A stretch of 64,000 nt of DNA from Rhodococcus spelaei (GTDB lineage Bacteria > Actinomycetota > Actinomycetes > Mycobacteriales > Mycobacteriaceae). Of this stretch, positions 48,444-57,207 are shown piece after piece. A program made the position numbers and the translations under genes. The stretch spans positions 248,001-312,000 of the forward strand of contig NZ_VIGH01000003.1 in assembly GCF_006704125.1 (NCBI RefSeq). The letters are read 5' to 3'. Below the pieces are notes generated by a model. It saw nothing but the letters and a program-made list of their open reading frames with translations. It had not been told where the DNA came from and did no database searches. How positions within the stretch are numbered: the stretch's first letter is position 1; each line of letters starts with the position of its first letter.

Positions 48444-49727
48444 CTAGACGCGCGCCAGTTCGACGGCGGCGATCGCGTCGCCGACCAGACCGGCGGCGAG
48501 GGTGTTGCCCCCGGCCGGATCAATCAGCAGGAAGCTGCCGGTGTGCCGGTTGAGTTGGTAGTCGTCGGCGACGATCGGCTCGGCCACGCGCACCGAGATC
48601 TTGCCGATCTCGTTGAGCTCCAACGTCTCCGGCGACTGCTCGGTGGTGAGGTCCTGCTCGTCGAAGCGCTCGACAATGGATCCTACGATCGCCTGCGTGG
48701 TGCGGGTGCCGTGCTTGAGCAGCAGTCGTGCGCCGGGGCGCAGCGGCTTCTCGGCGAGCCAGCACACGGTCGCGTCGAACTCGCCGATCGGCTCCGGGGC
48801 ATCCTGCGGGGAAGCGATGGTGTCGCCGCGCGAGACGTCCACGTCGTCCGCCAGGATCAGCGTGACACTGCGCCCCGCATGCGCGGAGTCCAGCTCGCCG
48901 TCCGCGGTGTCCACCCGGGTGACGGTGGTCCGGGTGCCGGACGGCAGGATCACCACCTCGTCGCCGGGCCGGACCGAACCGGCCGCGACCTGGCCGGCGT
49001 AACCGCGGTAGTCGAGGAACTCGGCGGTGCGCGGGCGGATCACGTACTGGACCGGGAAGCGCAGGCCCACCCGGTGCGGCTCGGCGTCCACCGGAATGGA
49101 CTCGAGGTGCTCGATCAGCGTGGGGCCGTCGTAGTACGGCGTGTTCTCGGAGCGGACGGCCACGTTGTCGCCGTGCAGCGCCGAGACCGGGATCTCCAGG
49201 ACGTCCTCGGAGGCCCACCCGAGCGAGGTGGTGAGGGTGTTGAACTCCTCTGAGATCTCCGCGAACACGGTCGCCGGATCCTCGACCAGGTCGATCTTGT
49301 TGACCGCGAGCACCAGCTTCGGCACGCCCAGCAGGGACAGCACCGCTGCGTGCTTGCGGGTCTGGGAGATGACGCCCTTGCGTGCGTCCACCAGCAGGAT
49401 CACCAGCTGCGCGGTGGACGCGCCGGAGACCGTGTTGCGGGTGTACTGCACGTGCCCGGGGGTGTCCGCCAGCACGAAGGTGCGCTTGGGCGTGGCGAAG
49501 TAGCGGTAGGCGACGTCGATGGTGATGCCCTGCTCGCGCTCGGCGCGCAGGCCGTCGACGAGCAGCGACAGGTCCGGGGTGTCGAGACCGCGATCCACCG
49601 ACGCGCGGGTGACTGCGTCGATCTGGTCGGCGAGAACGGATTTCGTGTCGTACAGCAGGCGGCCCACCAGGGTGGACTTGCCGTCGTCGACGCTGCCCGC
49701 GGTGGCGAGCCTCAGAAGGTCGGACAT
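48444..49727 (-). CDS. cysN: Sulfate adenylyltransferase subunit 1 (CysN, no kinase domain)
   Basis: A 427-residue GTPase subunit that drives APS formation by CysD. G1 is GSVDDGKST, G3 DTPGHVQY, G4 NKIDLV. Length ends after the EF-Tu-like domains, so the C-terminal APS kinase (CysC) domain seen in mycobacterial CysNC is missing. That suits a pathway in which CysH reduces APS directly. The ATG at 49727 is one base after the cysD stop; an in-frame start at 49790 would overlap cysD by 62 bp. Confidence 0.95.
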   Translation of the reverse strand: MSDLLRLATAGSVDDGKSTLVGRLLYDTKSVLADQIDAVTRASVDRGLDTPDLSLLVDGLRAEREQGITIDVAYRYFATPKRTFVLADTPGHVQYTRNTVSGASTAQLVILLVDARKGVISQTRKHAAVLSLLGVPKLVLAVNKIDLVEDPATVFAEISEEFNTLTTSLGWASEDVLEIPVSALHGDNVAVRSENTPYYDGPTLIEHLESIPVDAEPHRVGLRFPVQYVIRPRTAEFLDYRGYAGQVAAGSVRPGDEVVILPSGTRTTVTRVDTADGELDSAHAGRSVTLILADDVDVSRGDTIASPQDAPEPIGEFDATVCWLAEKPLRPGARLLLKHGTRTTQAIVGSIVERFDEQDLTTEQSPETLELNEIGKISVRVAEPIVADDYQLNRHTGSFLLIDPAGGNTLAAGLVGDAIAAVELARV

Positions 49728-49728
49728 G

Positions 49729-50664
49729 TCAGAAGTAGCCCTCTCGCTTGCGGTCTTCCATGGCCGCTTCGGAAACTCGGTCGTCGCCACGGGTGGCGCC
49801 GCGCTCGGTCAGACGGGACGCGGCCACCTCGGCGAGGATCGCCTCGTTGTCGGCGGCGTCGGAGAGCACCGCGCCGGTGGTCGACCCGTCACCCACGGTG
49901 CGGTAGCGCACCGAGAGGGTCTGCAACTCTTCGCCTTCGGCCGGTCCGCCCCACACGCCGGGGGTCATCCACATGCCGTCGCGCTGGTAGACGGAACGCT
50001 GGTGGGCGTAGTAGATGCTCGCCAGTTCCACGTTGTCGCGGGCGATGTAGCGCCAGATGTCGAGCTCGGTGAAGTTGCTCAGCGGGAACACCCGGACCTG
50101 CTCGCCGGGGGAGTGCCTGCCGTTGTACAGGTTCCACAGCTCGGGACGCTGCTTCTTCGGATCCCACTGCCCGAACGCGTTGCGCAGCGAGAAGATCCGC
50201 TCCTTGGCGCGGGCCCGCTCCTCGTCGCGACGGGCACCGCCGAAGACCGCGTCGAAACGGTTCTCGGCGATGGCGTCGAGCAGCGGAACGGTCTGCAGCG
50301 GGTTGCGGATGCCGTCGGGGCGCTCGGTGAGCCGCCCGTCGGCGAGGTAATCCTCGACCTTGGCGACGTGCAGTCGCAGGTTGTACTTGGCGACGACGTG
50401 GTCGCGGAACGCCAGCACCTCGGGCAGGTTGTGGCCGGTGTCCACGTGCAGCAGTGCGAACGGCACCGGAGCCGGCCAGAAGGCCTTGATCGCCAGGTGC
50501 AGCAGCACCGTGGAGTCCTTGCCGCCGGAGAACAGGATCACCGGGCGCTCGAACTCGCCCGCCACCTCGCGGAAGATGTGGATGGCCTCGGACTCGAGCG
50601 CGGCGAGGGTGTCGAAGTCGCTGCCGTCGAGTTGCGGTCGGATGTCGGTCAGTTCAGCAGTCAT
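49729..50664 (-). CDS. cysD: Sulfate adenylyltransferase subunit 2 (CysD)
   Basis: A 311-residue ATP sulfurylase catalytic subunit making adenosine 5'-phosphosulfate. The PP-loop FSGGKDSTVLLHLA lies near residue 45, followed by LHVDTGHNLPEV and FGGARRDEERARAKER; the C-terminus ends EDRKREGYF as in other CysD proteins. The ATG at 50664 overlaps the cysH stop (TCATGA on the complementary reading). Confidence 0.97.
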   Translation of the reverse strand: MTAELTDIRPQLDGSDFDTLAALESEAIHIFREVAGEFERPVILFSGGKDSTVLLHLAIKAFWPAPVPFALLHVDTGHNLPEVLAFRDHVVAKYNLRLHVAKVEDYLADGRLTERPDGIRNPLQTVPLLDAIAENRFDAVFGGARRDEERARAKERIFSLRNAFGQWDPKKQRPELWNLYNGRHSPGEQVRVFPLSNFTELDIWRYIARDNVELASIYYAHQRSVYQRDGMWMTPGVWGGPAEGEELQTLSVRYRTVGDGSTTGAVLSDAADNEAILAEVAASRLTERGATRGDDRVSEAAMEDRKREGYF

Positions 50665-51380
50665 GAGGCGTGCAACCCGCATTCTGTCTTGGAGTTGCCG
50701 GCCCACCGTCCGCTACGCGGATCGGAGCCGGGAGCTGGCTTGGTGGTGCAGGGTGCGCACCCGATGGACGGATAGCCCTCGTCGACAAGCGGATTCACCA
50801 GGATCGAGTGCTTGTCGATGTACGCGGCCATGTCCTCGTCGGACCACGCGGCGATCGGGTTGATCTTCACGAGGCCGAACGCGTCGTCGAACGAGATCAG
50901 CGGGGCGTTGGCGCGGGTCGGTGCCTCGACCCGGCGGATCCCCGTCACCCATGCCTTGTAGCCGGCGAGGGACTTCTTCAGCGGCGCGACCTTCCGCAGT
51001 GCGCAGCACCGGTTCGGCTCGCGAGCGAACAGGTCCTTGCCCTCGGCCGCGTCCTGCTCGGCGACGCTGGCCTCGGCCCTGGCGTTGACGATGTTGACCC
51101 CGTACACGGCCTCGACCGCGTCGCGGGTGCCGATGGTCTCCGCGAAGTGGTAGCCGGTGTCGAGGAAGAGCACGTCCACCCCGGGGTGCACCTGGGTGGC
51201 CAGGTGCACGAGCACGCCGTCCTGCATGTTCGACGCGACGATGAAGTCGCGTCCGAACGTGTCCTCGGTCCACTGCAGCAGTTCCAGTGCGGTGGCGTCA
51301 CCGAGACTTGCCGCCCCCTGTGCGGCAAGTTCACGGAGATCGGCTTCGGTCGCGGTGGAAAGGTCGATACCCGTGCTCAT
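50661..51380 (-). CDS. cysH: Adenylyl-sulfate (APS) reductase
   Basis: A 239-residue PAPS/APS reductase-fold enzyme. C125-C126 and C208-x2-C211 form the 4Fe-4S site that marks APS (not PAPS) reductases; the C-terminal catalytic cysteine C234 is in TECGLH. It reduces APS to sulfite with thioredoxin electrons. The ATG overlaps the sirA stop, so the reductive genes are coupled: sirA-cysH-cysD-cysN-chelatase. Confidence 0.96.
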   Translation of the reverse strand: MSTGIDLSTATEADLRELAAQGAASLGDATALELLQWTEDTFGRDFIVASNMQDGVLVHLATQVHPGVDVLFLDTGYHFAETIGTRDAVEAVYGVNIVNARAEASVAEQDAAEGKDLFAREPNRCCALRKVAPLKKSLAGYKAWVTGIRRVEAPTRANAPLISFDDAFGLVKINPIAAWSDEDMAAYIDKHSILVNPLVDEGYPSIGCAPCTTKPAPGSDPRSGRWAGNSKTECGLHAS

Positions 51381-53080
51381 CGCAGGTCCTCCTCGTCTGC
51401 TCGGACTGCCCATTCGGCGAAGCGTTCGCCTTCGTTGCGGTGCTTGACGAACTGACGCACCACCCGCTCGATGTAGTCGCCGAGGTCGGTGCTGTTCACC
51501 TTGTGCTGACGCAGCTTTCGACCGAAGCCGGAGTCGAGGCCGAGGCTGCCGCCCAGGTGGACCTGGAACCCCTCGATCTGATTGCCCTCGCCGTCGTCGA
51601 CCAGCATGCCCTTGAACCCGATGTCCGCGATCTGGGACCGACCGCAGGAGTTGGGGCAACCGTTGATGTTCACCGTGATCGGCACGTCCAGGGCGGCGTT
51701 GATGTCCGCCAGGCGCTCCTCGAGCTCCGGTGCCAGCACCTGGGACCGCTTGCGGGTCTCGGTGAACGACAGCTTGCAGAACTCGATGCCACTGCACGCC
51801 AGCAGGTTTCGTCGCCAGTGCGACGGCCGGCCGTGCAGACCCAGCGGCTCGAGCTCGTCGATCAGCCATTCGACCTTGTCGTCCGGCACGTCGAGCACGA
51901 TCAGCTTCTGGTACGGGGTGAATCGGACGCGGTCGGACCCGACGGCGGCCACCGCGTCGGCGACCTTGGTCAGGACGGTGCCCGACACCCGGCCCGCGAT
52001 GGGGGAGAAGCCGATCGCGTTGAGCCCGTTGCGGGTCTTCTGCACGCCGATGTGGTCGATCGGGCGCGCCGGCTTCTCCGGCGCCGGGCCGTCGATGAGC
52101 TTGCGCTTCAGGTACTCGGTCTCGAGGACCTCGCGGAACTTCTCGATGCCCCAGTCCTTGATCAGGAACTTCAGCCGGGCCTTGCTGCGCAGTCGGCGGT
52201 AGCCGTAGTCGCGGAAGATCGAGACGACGGCCTCCCACACGTCCGGGACCTCGTCGAGCGGCACCCACACGCCGACCCGCTGCGCGAGCATCGGGTTGGT
52301 GGACAGGCCGCCGCCGACCCACAGGTCCAGTCCGGGACCGTGCTCCGGGTGGTTGACGCCGATGAACGCGACGTCGTTGATCTCGTGCACCACGTCCTGC
52401 TGACCGGAGATGGCGGTCTTGAACTTGCGCGGCAGGTTGGAGTATTCCTTTTTGCCGATATAGCGCCGAACGATCTCGTCGATCGCGGATGTCGGGTCGA
52501 GCACCTCGTCGAGCGACTCGCCGGCGAGCGGGGAGCCGAGCACCACACGCGGGCAGTCGCCGCAGGCCTCGGTGGTGTGCAGCCCGACGGACTCGAGGCG
52601 CTTCCAGATCTCGGGAACGTTCTCGATCTCGATCCAGTGGTACTGGACGTTCTCGCGGTCCGACAGGTCCGCGGTGTCGCGGCCGAACTCGGTGGAGATG
52701 CCCGCGACCGTGCGCAGCTGGTCGACGTTCAGGGCGCCGCCGTCGCAGCGCACCCGCATCATGAAGTACTTGGCCTCGAGCAGGTCGATGTTGTCGTCGC
52801 CGGTGAAGGTGCCGTCGTAGCCCTGCTCGCGCTGGGTGTAGAGGCCCCACCAGCGCATGCGTCCGCGAAGGTCACTCTTGTCGATGCTGTCGAAGCCCTG
52901 CTTCGAGTAGATGTTCTCGATGCGGGCGCGGACGTTGAGCGGGTTGTCGTCCTTCTTGGCCTGCTCGTTGGCGTTGAGGGGCTCGCGGTACCCCAGTGCC
53001 CACTGACCCTCGGCCCGGCGCTTGGCCGGGCGCGGGGTGCGGGCTGCTGTGGGCGGGGACGAGTCGACAGTCTGCGACAT
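51377..53080 (-). CDS. sirA: Ferredoxin-dependent sulfite reductase
   Basis: A 567-residue siroheme/4Fe-4S enzyme that reduces sulfite to sulfide. Cluster cysteines are C429, C435, C475 and C479 (CX5C ... CX3C, in ACSGIEFC and CPNSC). The two ferredoxin-like and two catalytic repeats are in normal order (GVYTQR-type start seen as WWGLYTQREQ). It matches SirA/NirA of mycobacteria in length. The first structural gene of the operon, it lies about 120 bp below a polycysteine leader ORF. Confidence 0.95.
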   Translation of the reverse strand: MSQTVDSSPPTAARTPRPAKRRAEGQWALGYREPLNANEQAKKDDNPLNVRARIENIYSKQGFDSIDKSDLRGRMRWWGLYTQREQGYDGTFTGDDNIDLLEAKYFMMRVRCDGGALNVDQLRTVAGISTEFGRDTADLSDRENVQYHWIEIENVPEIWKRLESVGLHTTEACGDCPRVVLGSPLAGESLDEVLDPTSAIDEIVRRYIGKKEYSNLPRKFKTAISGQQDVVHEINDVAFIGVNHPEHGPGLDLWVGGGLSTNPMLAQRVGVWVPLDEVPDVWEAVVSIFRDYGYRRLRSKARLKFLIKDWGIEKFREVLETEYLKRKLIDGPAPEKPARPIDHIGVQKTRNGLNAIGFSPIAGRVSGTVLTKVADAVAAVGSDRVRFTPYQKLIVLDVPDDKVEWLIDELEPLGLHGRPSHWRRNLLACSGIEFCKLSFTETRKRSQVLAPELEERLADINAALDVPITVNINGCPNSCGRSQIADIGFKGMLVDDGEGNQIEGFQVHLGGSLGLDSGFGRKLRQHKVNSTDLGDYIERVVRQFVKHRNEGERFAEWAVRADEEDLR

Positions 53081-53105
53081 CAGGGCGCTCCAGAAAGTTC
53101 GGGGC

Positions 53106-53169
53106 GCCGGTCTTCGGGCATGACGTCAACGGGGAGGGCTGTCCCCGCTGGACACACTCCGAGACCGGC
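53106..53169 (-). promoter_or_regulatory. Pairing elements between the leader ORF and sirA
   Basis: GCCGGTCT (53106-53113) can pair with AGACCGGC (53162-53169), enclosing a local hairpin CGGGGA/TCCCCG (53130-53135 and 53142-53147). Such nested pairs below a cysteine-codon ORF are what an attenuator needs, but I cannot fold the RNA here. Confidence 0.4.
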
Positions 53170-53203
53170 CAGGGACGAAAAGGGGGGGCTGGTGGAATGG
53201 CGT

Positions 53204-53275
53204 CTACGCGGTGGAAGGCAGACAGCAACAGCTGCAGACGCGCTTGAGATCCACATGGCGGCGAGCCACGAGCAC
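53204..53275 (-). CDS. Polycysteine leader peptide of the sirA-cysH-cysDN operon
   Basis: A 23-residue ORF, GTG at 53275 to TAG at 53204-53206. It begins VLVARRHVDLKR and contains VCSCCC, four cysteine codons within five positions (three in a row), then LPSTA. Polycysteine short ORFs upstream of sulfur genes are known cysteine attenuators in mycobacteria. A -10 element right before the GTG is not convincing, so the true start (this GTG or the one at 53269) is uncertain. The rest of 53081-53436 holds the divergent hemW promoter region. Confidence 0.75.
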   Translation of the reverse strand: MLVARRHVDLKRVCSCCCLPSTA

Positions 53276-53436
53276 AATCCCAAGTCCGGTCACGCAGGCA
53301 ATTGTGCCAGATCAGATCGGCAAAGCCGACACCCGGGACCGATTTCCCCCGAAATCGGGGGGAATGCGCAGGCAGGGGCGGGTGTGAGGAAGACCACTCG
53401 TCCGGCGGTGGGACACTGGAGGGCGTGAGTGGACCG

Positions 53437-54666
53437 ATGACCGAACCGGCTGTGGCCGCCTTCGTGCTGCCCGACGACGCCCTGGACGGGGTGGGATCGC
53501 GGCCGTTCGGCGTGTACGTCCACGTGCCGTTCTGCGCGACCCGCTGCGGCTACTGCGATTTCAACACCTACACCGCGGGGGAGTTGGGCACCTCCGCCTC
53601 GCCGCAGTCCTGGCTCGAGGGCCTGCGCCGGGAACTGGACGCCGGCGCGGCGATGCTCGGCTCGTCGGGGCGGGCAGTGCCCGCAGCGCAGACCGTGTTC
53701 GTCGGTGGCGGCACCCCCTCGCTGCTCGGCGGTGACGGCCTCACCGACGTGCTGGGTGCGATCCGGTCCAGCTTCGGGCTGGCCCCCGGCGCCGAGGTGA
53801 CCACCGAGTCCAACCCGGAGTCCACCTCGCCGGCGTTCTTCGACGCGATCCGCGGCGCCGGCTACACCCGGGTCTCGCTCGGCATGCAGTCGGCGGCCCA
53901 GCACGTGCTCCGCGTGCTCGACCGCACCCACACCCCGGGGCGGGCGGTCGCGGCGGCACTCGAGGCGCGGGCAGCGGGGTTCGAGCACGTGAACCTCGAC
54001 ATGATCTACGGGACGCCGGGTGAACGGGACGAGGACCTGGACGCGACCCTCGCCGCGGTGCTCTCCGCGGGCGTGGACCACGTGTCGGCCTACTCGCTGA
54101 TCGTCGAGGACGGCACCGCACTGGCCCGCCGGGTGCGGCGCGGCGAACTGCCGGCCCCGGACGACGACGTGCTCGCCGCGCGGTACGAGCGCATCGACGC
54201 GGCGCTCAGCGCGGCGGGACTGAGCTGGTACGAGGTGTCGAACTGGGCTGCGAGCGGCGCCGACGGGGCGAGCGAAGCGACGGGGGATTCACGCTGCAGG
54301 CACAACCTCGGGTACTGGGACGGCGGCGACTGGTGGGGCGCCGGACCCGGCGCGCACAGTCACGTCGGCGGGGTGCGCTGGTGGAACGTCAAGCACCCCG
54401 CGCGCTACGCCGACCAACTCGAGTCGGGGGTGCTGCCGGTGGCCGACAGCGAGCGGCTCACCGCCGAGGACCGGCACACCGAGCGGGTGATGCTGACCCT
54501 GCGGCTGCGGTCCGGGCTGCCGGTCGCGGACCTGACCGTCGACGAATTGTCCAGTGCCGAAAGGATTGTCGCGGACGGGCTGCTGTGCCGCGACGGCGAC
54601 GCGCTGGTGCTCACCGACCGTGGTCGGCTGCTGGCCGACGGCGTCATCCGCGACATCCTGAGCTGA
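53437..54666 (+). CDS. hemW: Radical SAM heme chaperone HemW
   Basis: A 409-residue radical SAM protein of the HemN/HemW clan. C33-x3-C37-x2-C40 (PFCATRCGYC) binds the SAM cluster, GGGTPSLL and SLGMQSAAQHVLRVLDRTH follow, and the C-terminal RHNLGYWDGGDWWGAGPGAHS is the HemW heme-binding region. It delivers heme rather than acting as coproporphyrinogen dehydrogenase. ATG at 53437 is chosen; GTG at 53425 is possible but its GGAGGG is only 1 bp away. Confidence 0.92.
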   Translation: MTEPAVAAFVLPDDALDGVGSRPFGVYVHVPFCATRCGYCDFNTYTAGELGTSASPQSWLEGLRRELDAGAAMLGSSGRAVPAAQTVFVGGGTPSLLGGDGLTDVLGAIRSSFGLAPGAEVTTESNPESTSPAFFDAIRGAGYTRVSLGMQSAAQHVLRVLDRTHTPGRAVAAALEARAAGFEHVNLDMIYGTPGERDEDLDATLAAVLSAGVDHVSAYSLIVEDGTALARRVRRGELPAPDDDVLAARYERIDAALSAAGLSWYEVSNWAASGADGASEATGDSRCRHNLGYWDGGDWWGAGPGAHSHVGGVRWWNVKHPARYADQLESGVLPVADSERLTAEDRHTERVMLTLRLRSGLPVADLTVDELSSAERIVADGLLCRDGDALVLTDRGRLLADGVIRDILS

Positions 54667-54683
54667 ACCCTCGGTACGCAACT

Positions 54684-54712
54684 CCGCCCGCCCGGGGATC
54701 CCGGGCGGGCGG
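54684..54712 (+). terminator. Terminator-like hairpin after hemW
   Basis: CCGCCCGCCCGGG (54684-54696) pairs perfectly with CCCGGGCGGGCGG (54700-54712), 3-nt loop. It is GC-only with no T-run, a form common in this group. Confidence 0.65.
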
Positions 54713-54754
54713 GGGTTGCGGCCGACTGGCTGCGGCCACGAACTGACGAGGAAC

Positions 54755-55060
54755 TCAGGAAGACTCGTTTCCCAGCAACAAGTCGAGCAAAAACTCCGTG
54801 GCGCTGGGACAGTGACGGCTGGGGTTTTCAATCGCAGGGCAGTAGGTGGGACTTAGGTCGACGGAGCCTGCCGCCTCCCCGAGCGATAGCACTAGGGCTG
54901 CCGGCAGATCGAGGAAAAAGCGCTCGTTGGCGATCGTGCTGCCGGTGCTGCCGGTGGCTTCCTCGGCCGATGCGGTGCCCCCGCCGAGAGCCAGGCCGCC
55001 GCCGAGCAGAGCGGCGGCGACAAGGACGGACGCGCCACGGCGCGCCAGAGATCGAGACAT
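54755..55060 (-). CDS. Small secreted protein, 101 residues
   Basis: A 101-residue protein with a clear Sec signal peptide: MSRSLARRG, hydrophobic core, then cleavage predicted at TASA-EE (around residue 34). The mature part of about 67 residues has two cysteines (in TYCPA and RHCPS) that may form a disulfide, and an amphipathic leucine-rich end. ATG at 55060 follows GAAGGAACC. I recognise no family. It stands alone. Confidence 0.65.
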   Translation of the reverse strand: MSRSLARRGASVLVAAALLGGGLALGGGTASAEEATGSTGSTIANERFFLDLPAALVLSLGEAAGSVDLSPTYCPAIENPSRHCPSATEFLLDLLLGNESS

Positions 55061-55207
55061 GAGGTTCCTTCGTTCGAATGTGCTGGCTGGGTGGCCCACA
55101 TCGGACGCCCCCCGATCGGCCAGAGTAGGGCGAGTCAGTCGGGCCGGCAGTCGAATTCGGGAATCGGCATCCTCGCAGGTCAGCCGTTAAACGCAACCGG
55201 CACGGGG

Positions 55208-55633
55208 TCACGCCTGGCGTTTGCCGCCACCGGGGATGCGGTCGGTGAACCGGGCCAGCCGGGCGGCGTCGCGGGCCAGGACCTCGGCGTCGCGCGCAAT
55301 GATCGCGGCGCTGCCGTCGATGCCCTGCGCGCTCTCAGCGATCCGCTCCGCGCTCTCGGCGATCTGGCGGGCCGCGACCAGCAGTTCCGACAGGTCGTCG
55401 AGGGCTGGACCGAGGCGGTCGATGAGGGCGCCGAGTTGCTGGGCGCGTTCGACGACGGGCGCGAACGCGTCGAATGCGCCGCGGACCATCGTCAGCGTCG
55501 CCATGAACTGGCGCTCGAGGTCGCGCAGCTCACCGAACCCGAAACTGACGACACGCTCGGGCCAGGCGATCACGGTGAGCAACTCCACCGGAAGGGCTCG
55601 GCGCAGCTCGACGGTGACCCCGCGGGCCGTCAC
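55208..55633 (-). CDS. Hypothetical coiled-coil protein, 141 residues
   Basis: A 141-residue soluble protein. The first 35 residues are strand-like, and from about residue 40 it is a long alanine-rich helix with heptad character (ERAQQLGALIDRLGPALDDL, then repeated AESAERIAESAQ). GTG start overlaps the preceding ParB-like gene by 4 bp, so the two are one operon. Family not recognised; the coiled coil suggests oligomerisation or partner binding. Confidence 0.6.
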   Translation of the reverse strand: MTARGVTVELRRALPVELLTVIAWPERVVSFGFGELRDLERQFMATLTMVRGAFDAFAPVVERAQQLGALIDRLGPALDDLSELLVAARQIAESAERIAESAQGIDGSAAIIARDAEVLARDAARLARFTDRIPGGGKRQA

Positions 55634-55998
55634 GCGCGGATCGCGTCGTAGTCGAAGACGCGCGCGTGCAGCACCACCCTGTTACGCAGCGCGGAGCGGA
55701 CCGCGCGGTGCAACCCGTCCTCGAGGTAGATGACCCCGTCCCAGAGCACCGCGTGCGGGAACAGGTCCCCGTAGAACGTGGAGTCCTCGGACAGCAGTCG
55801 GTCCAGTTCGAGCACCTTCGTGGTGGTGACGATCTCGTCGAGCCGGACCTGCCGAGGCGGAATCTTCGACCAGTCGCGGACCGACATTCCGTGCTCCGGG
55901 TACGGCTTGCCGTCCCTCACGCCCTTGAAAATCATCGATGCATCCGTCGCGGTTGTCGGTGGAGTGCCCAGGGCACTTGTCAGTTCGTGCGCCACCAC
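55630..55998 (-). CDS. Conserved ParB-fold-like protein upstream of hrcA
   Basis: A 122-residue protein. The C-terminal half (VRLDEIVTTTKVLELDRLL ... YLEDGLHRAVRSALRN ... ARVFDYD) resembles the ParB N-terminal fold, in which D-G-x-H-R binds a nucleotide. No helix-turn-helix follows. A similar protein precedes hrcA in mycobacteria (Rv2375 region, from memory). GTG at 55998 has GGAGG 7 bp upstream; ATG at 55935 would drop 21 variable residues. Divergent from hrcA, 80-bp gap. Confidence 0.7.
   Translation of the reverse strand: MVAHELTSALGTPPTTATDASMIFKGVRDGKPYPEHGMSVRDWSKIPPRQVRLDEIVTTTKVLELDRLLSEDSTFYGDLFPHAVLWDGVIYLEDGLHRAVRSALRNRVVLHARVFDYDAIRA
55963..55977. promoter_or_regulatory. 15-bp palindrome near the hrcA divergent region
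   Basis: AGTGCCC-A-GGGCACT is a perfect inverted repeat. It lies inside the first codons of the ParB-like gene if the GTG at 55998 is used, or in its 5' region if the ATG at 55935 is used. It may be an operator for either divergent gene. Confidence 0.35.
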
Positions 55999-56079
55999 AG
56001 TAAGGCCTCCACGGGTCGGGGTGACCCGACGATTAGACTGGGTCTTTGCCACGGGTGACGCGAGAGGGAGGTGACCGGC

Positions 56080-57105
56080 ATGTCGAGCACTGAGGAACGA
56101 CGCTTCCAGGTGTTGCGCGCCATTGTCGCCGACTACGTCGCCACCCAGGAGCCGATCGGGTCCAAGGCCCTCGTCGAGCGGCACAACCTGGGCGTGTCCA
56201 GTGCCACGATCCGCAACGACATGGCCGTACTCGAGGCCGAGGGCTACATCGCGCAGCCGCACACGAGTTCCGGCCGGGTGCCCACAGACAAGGGCTACCG
56301 CCAGTTCGTGGACCGGATCGCCGAGGTCAAGCCGCTCTCGCCGGCCGAGCGCCGCGCGATCCTCGAGTTCCTCGAGTCCGGCGTCGACCTCGACGACGTG
56401 CTGCGTCGCGGGACACGACTGCTCGCCCAGCTGACCCGCCAGGTCGCGGTCGTGCAGTACCCGACACTGTCCGCGTCCTCGGTGCGTCACCTCGAGGTGG
56501 TCGCGCTCAACCCCGCCCGGCTGCTGCTGGTGCTGATCACCGACTCCGGTCGCGTCGACCAGCGGATCGTCGAACTCGGGGACGTGATCGACGACGAGAA
56601 CCTGTCCCGGCTGCGGGACCTGCTCGGCGGCGCGCTCGAGGGCAAGCGGCTGGCCGCGGCGTCGATCGCGGTCTCCGAACTGGCCGCTGACGCCCCGCCG
56701 GAGATCCGCGACGCGGTGGTGCGGTCGGCGACGGTGCTGGTCGAGACGCTGGTCGAGCACCCCGAGGAGCGGCTCGTCCTCGGCGGCACCGCGAACCTGA
56801 CCCGCAACGCAGGCGACTTCCCCGGCTCGCTGCGCTCGGTGCTCGAGGCGCTGGAGGAGCAGGTGATCGTGCTCAAGCTGCTCGCCGCGACCGGCGACGC
56901 CGGGACCGTCACCGTGCGCATCGGTGAGGAGACGCAGGTCGAGCAGATCCGCGGTACCTCGGTGATCACCACGGGCTACGGGGCGGGCGGCAACGTGTTC
57001 GGCGGCATGGGTGTGCTCGGACCCACACGAATGGACTATCCGGGAACAATCGCCTCGGTCGCGGCCGTTGCGAGGTACATCGGCGAGGTACTGGCCGAGC
57101 GTTGA
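56080..57105 (+). CDS. hrcA: Heat-inducible transcription repressor HrcA
   Basis: A 341-residue repressor of groE/dnaK-type heat-shock genes. The N-terminal winged helix (about 1-75) contains [17 protein letters not shown] and [22 protein letters not shown]; the rest is the inserted GAF-like and dimerisation region. ATG at 56080 is chosen because GGGAGG ends 8 bp upstream; a GTG at 56071 falls in that site. No clear CIRCE element (GCACTC...GAGTGC) is seen in front of it. Followed by dnaJ2. Confidence 0.94.
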   Translation: MSSTEERRFQVLRAIVADYVATQEPIGSKALVERHNLGVSSATIRNDMAVLEAEGYIAQPHTSSGRVPTDKGYRQFVDRIAEVKPLSPAERRAILEFLESGVDLDDVLRRGTRLLAQLTRQVAVVQYPTLSASSVRHLEVVALNPARLLLVLITDSGRVDQRIVELGDVIDDENLSRLRDLLGGALEGKRLAAASIAVSELAADAPPEIRDAVVRSATVLVETLVEHPEERLVLGGTANLTRNAGDFPGSLRSVLEALEEQVIVLKLLAATGDAGTVTVRIGEETQVEQIRGTSVITTGYGAGGNVFGGMGVLGPTRMDYPGTIASVAAVARYIGEVLAER

Positions 57106-57207
57106 ACGGTGCGCGGATTCCCGCGCGAACGAGGACCGGCGAGATGAGCCGGTCCCACTTTCACTGATTACCTGAATTTGATCGACGACGAGGACGAGAG
57201 ACACAAC

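Noticed and set aside
53080-53283. 67-residue frame overlapping the polycysteine leader
   Set aside because: It shares the region in another frame and lacks the cysteine run; the leader frame ending at 53204 explains the conserved-looking sequence better.
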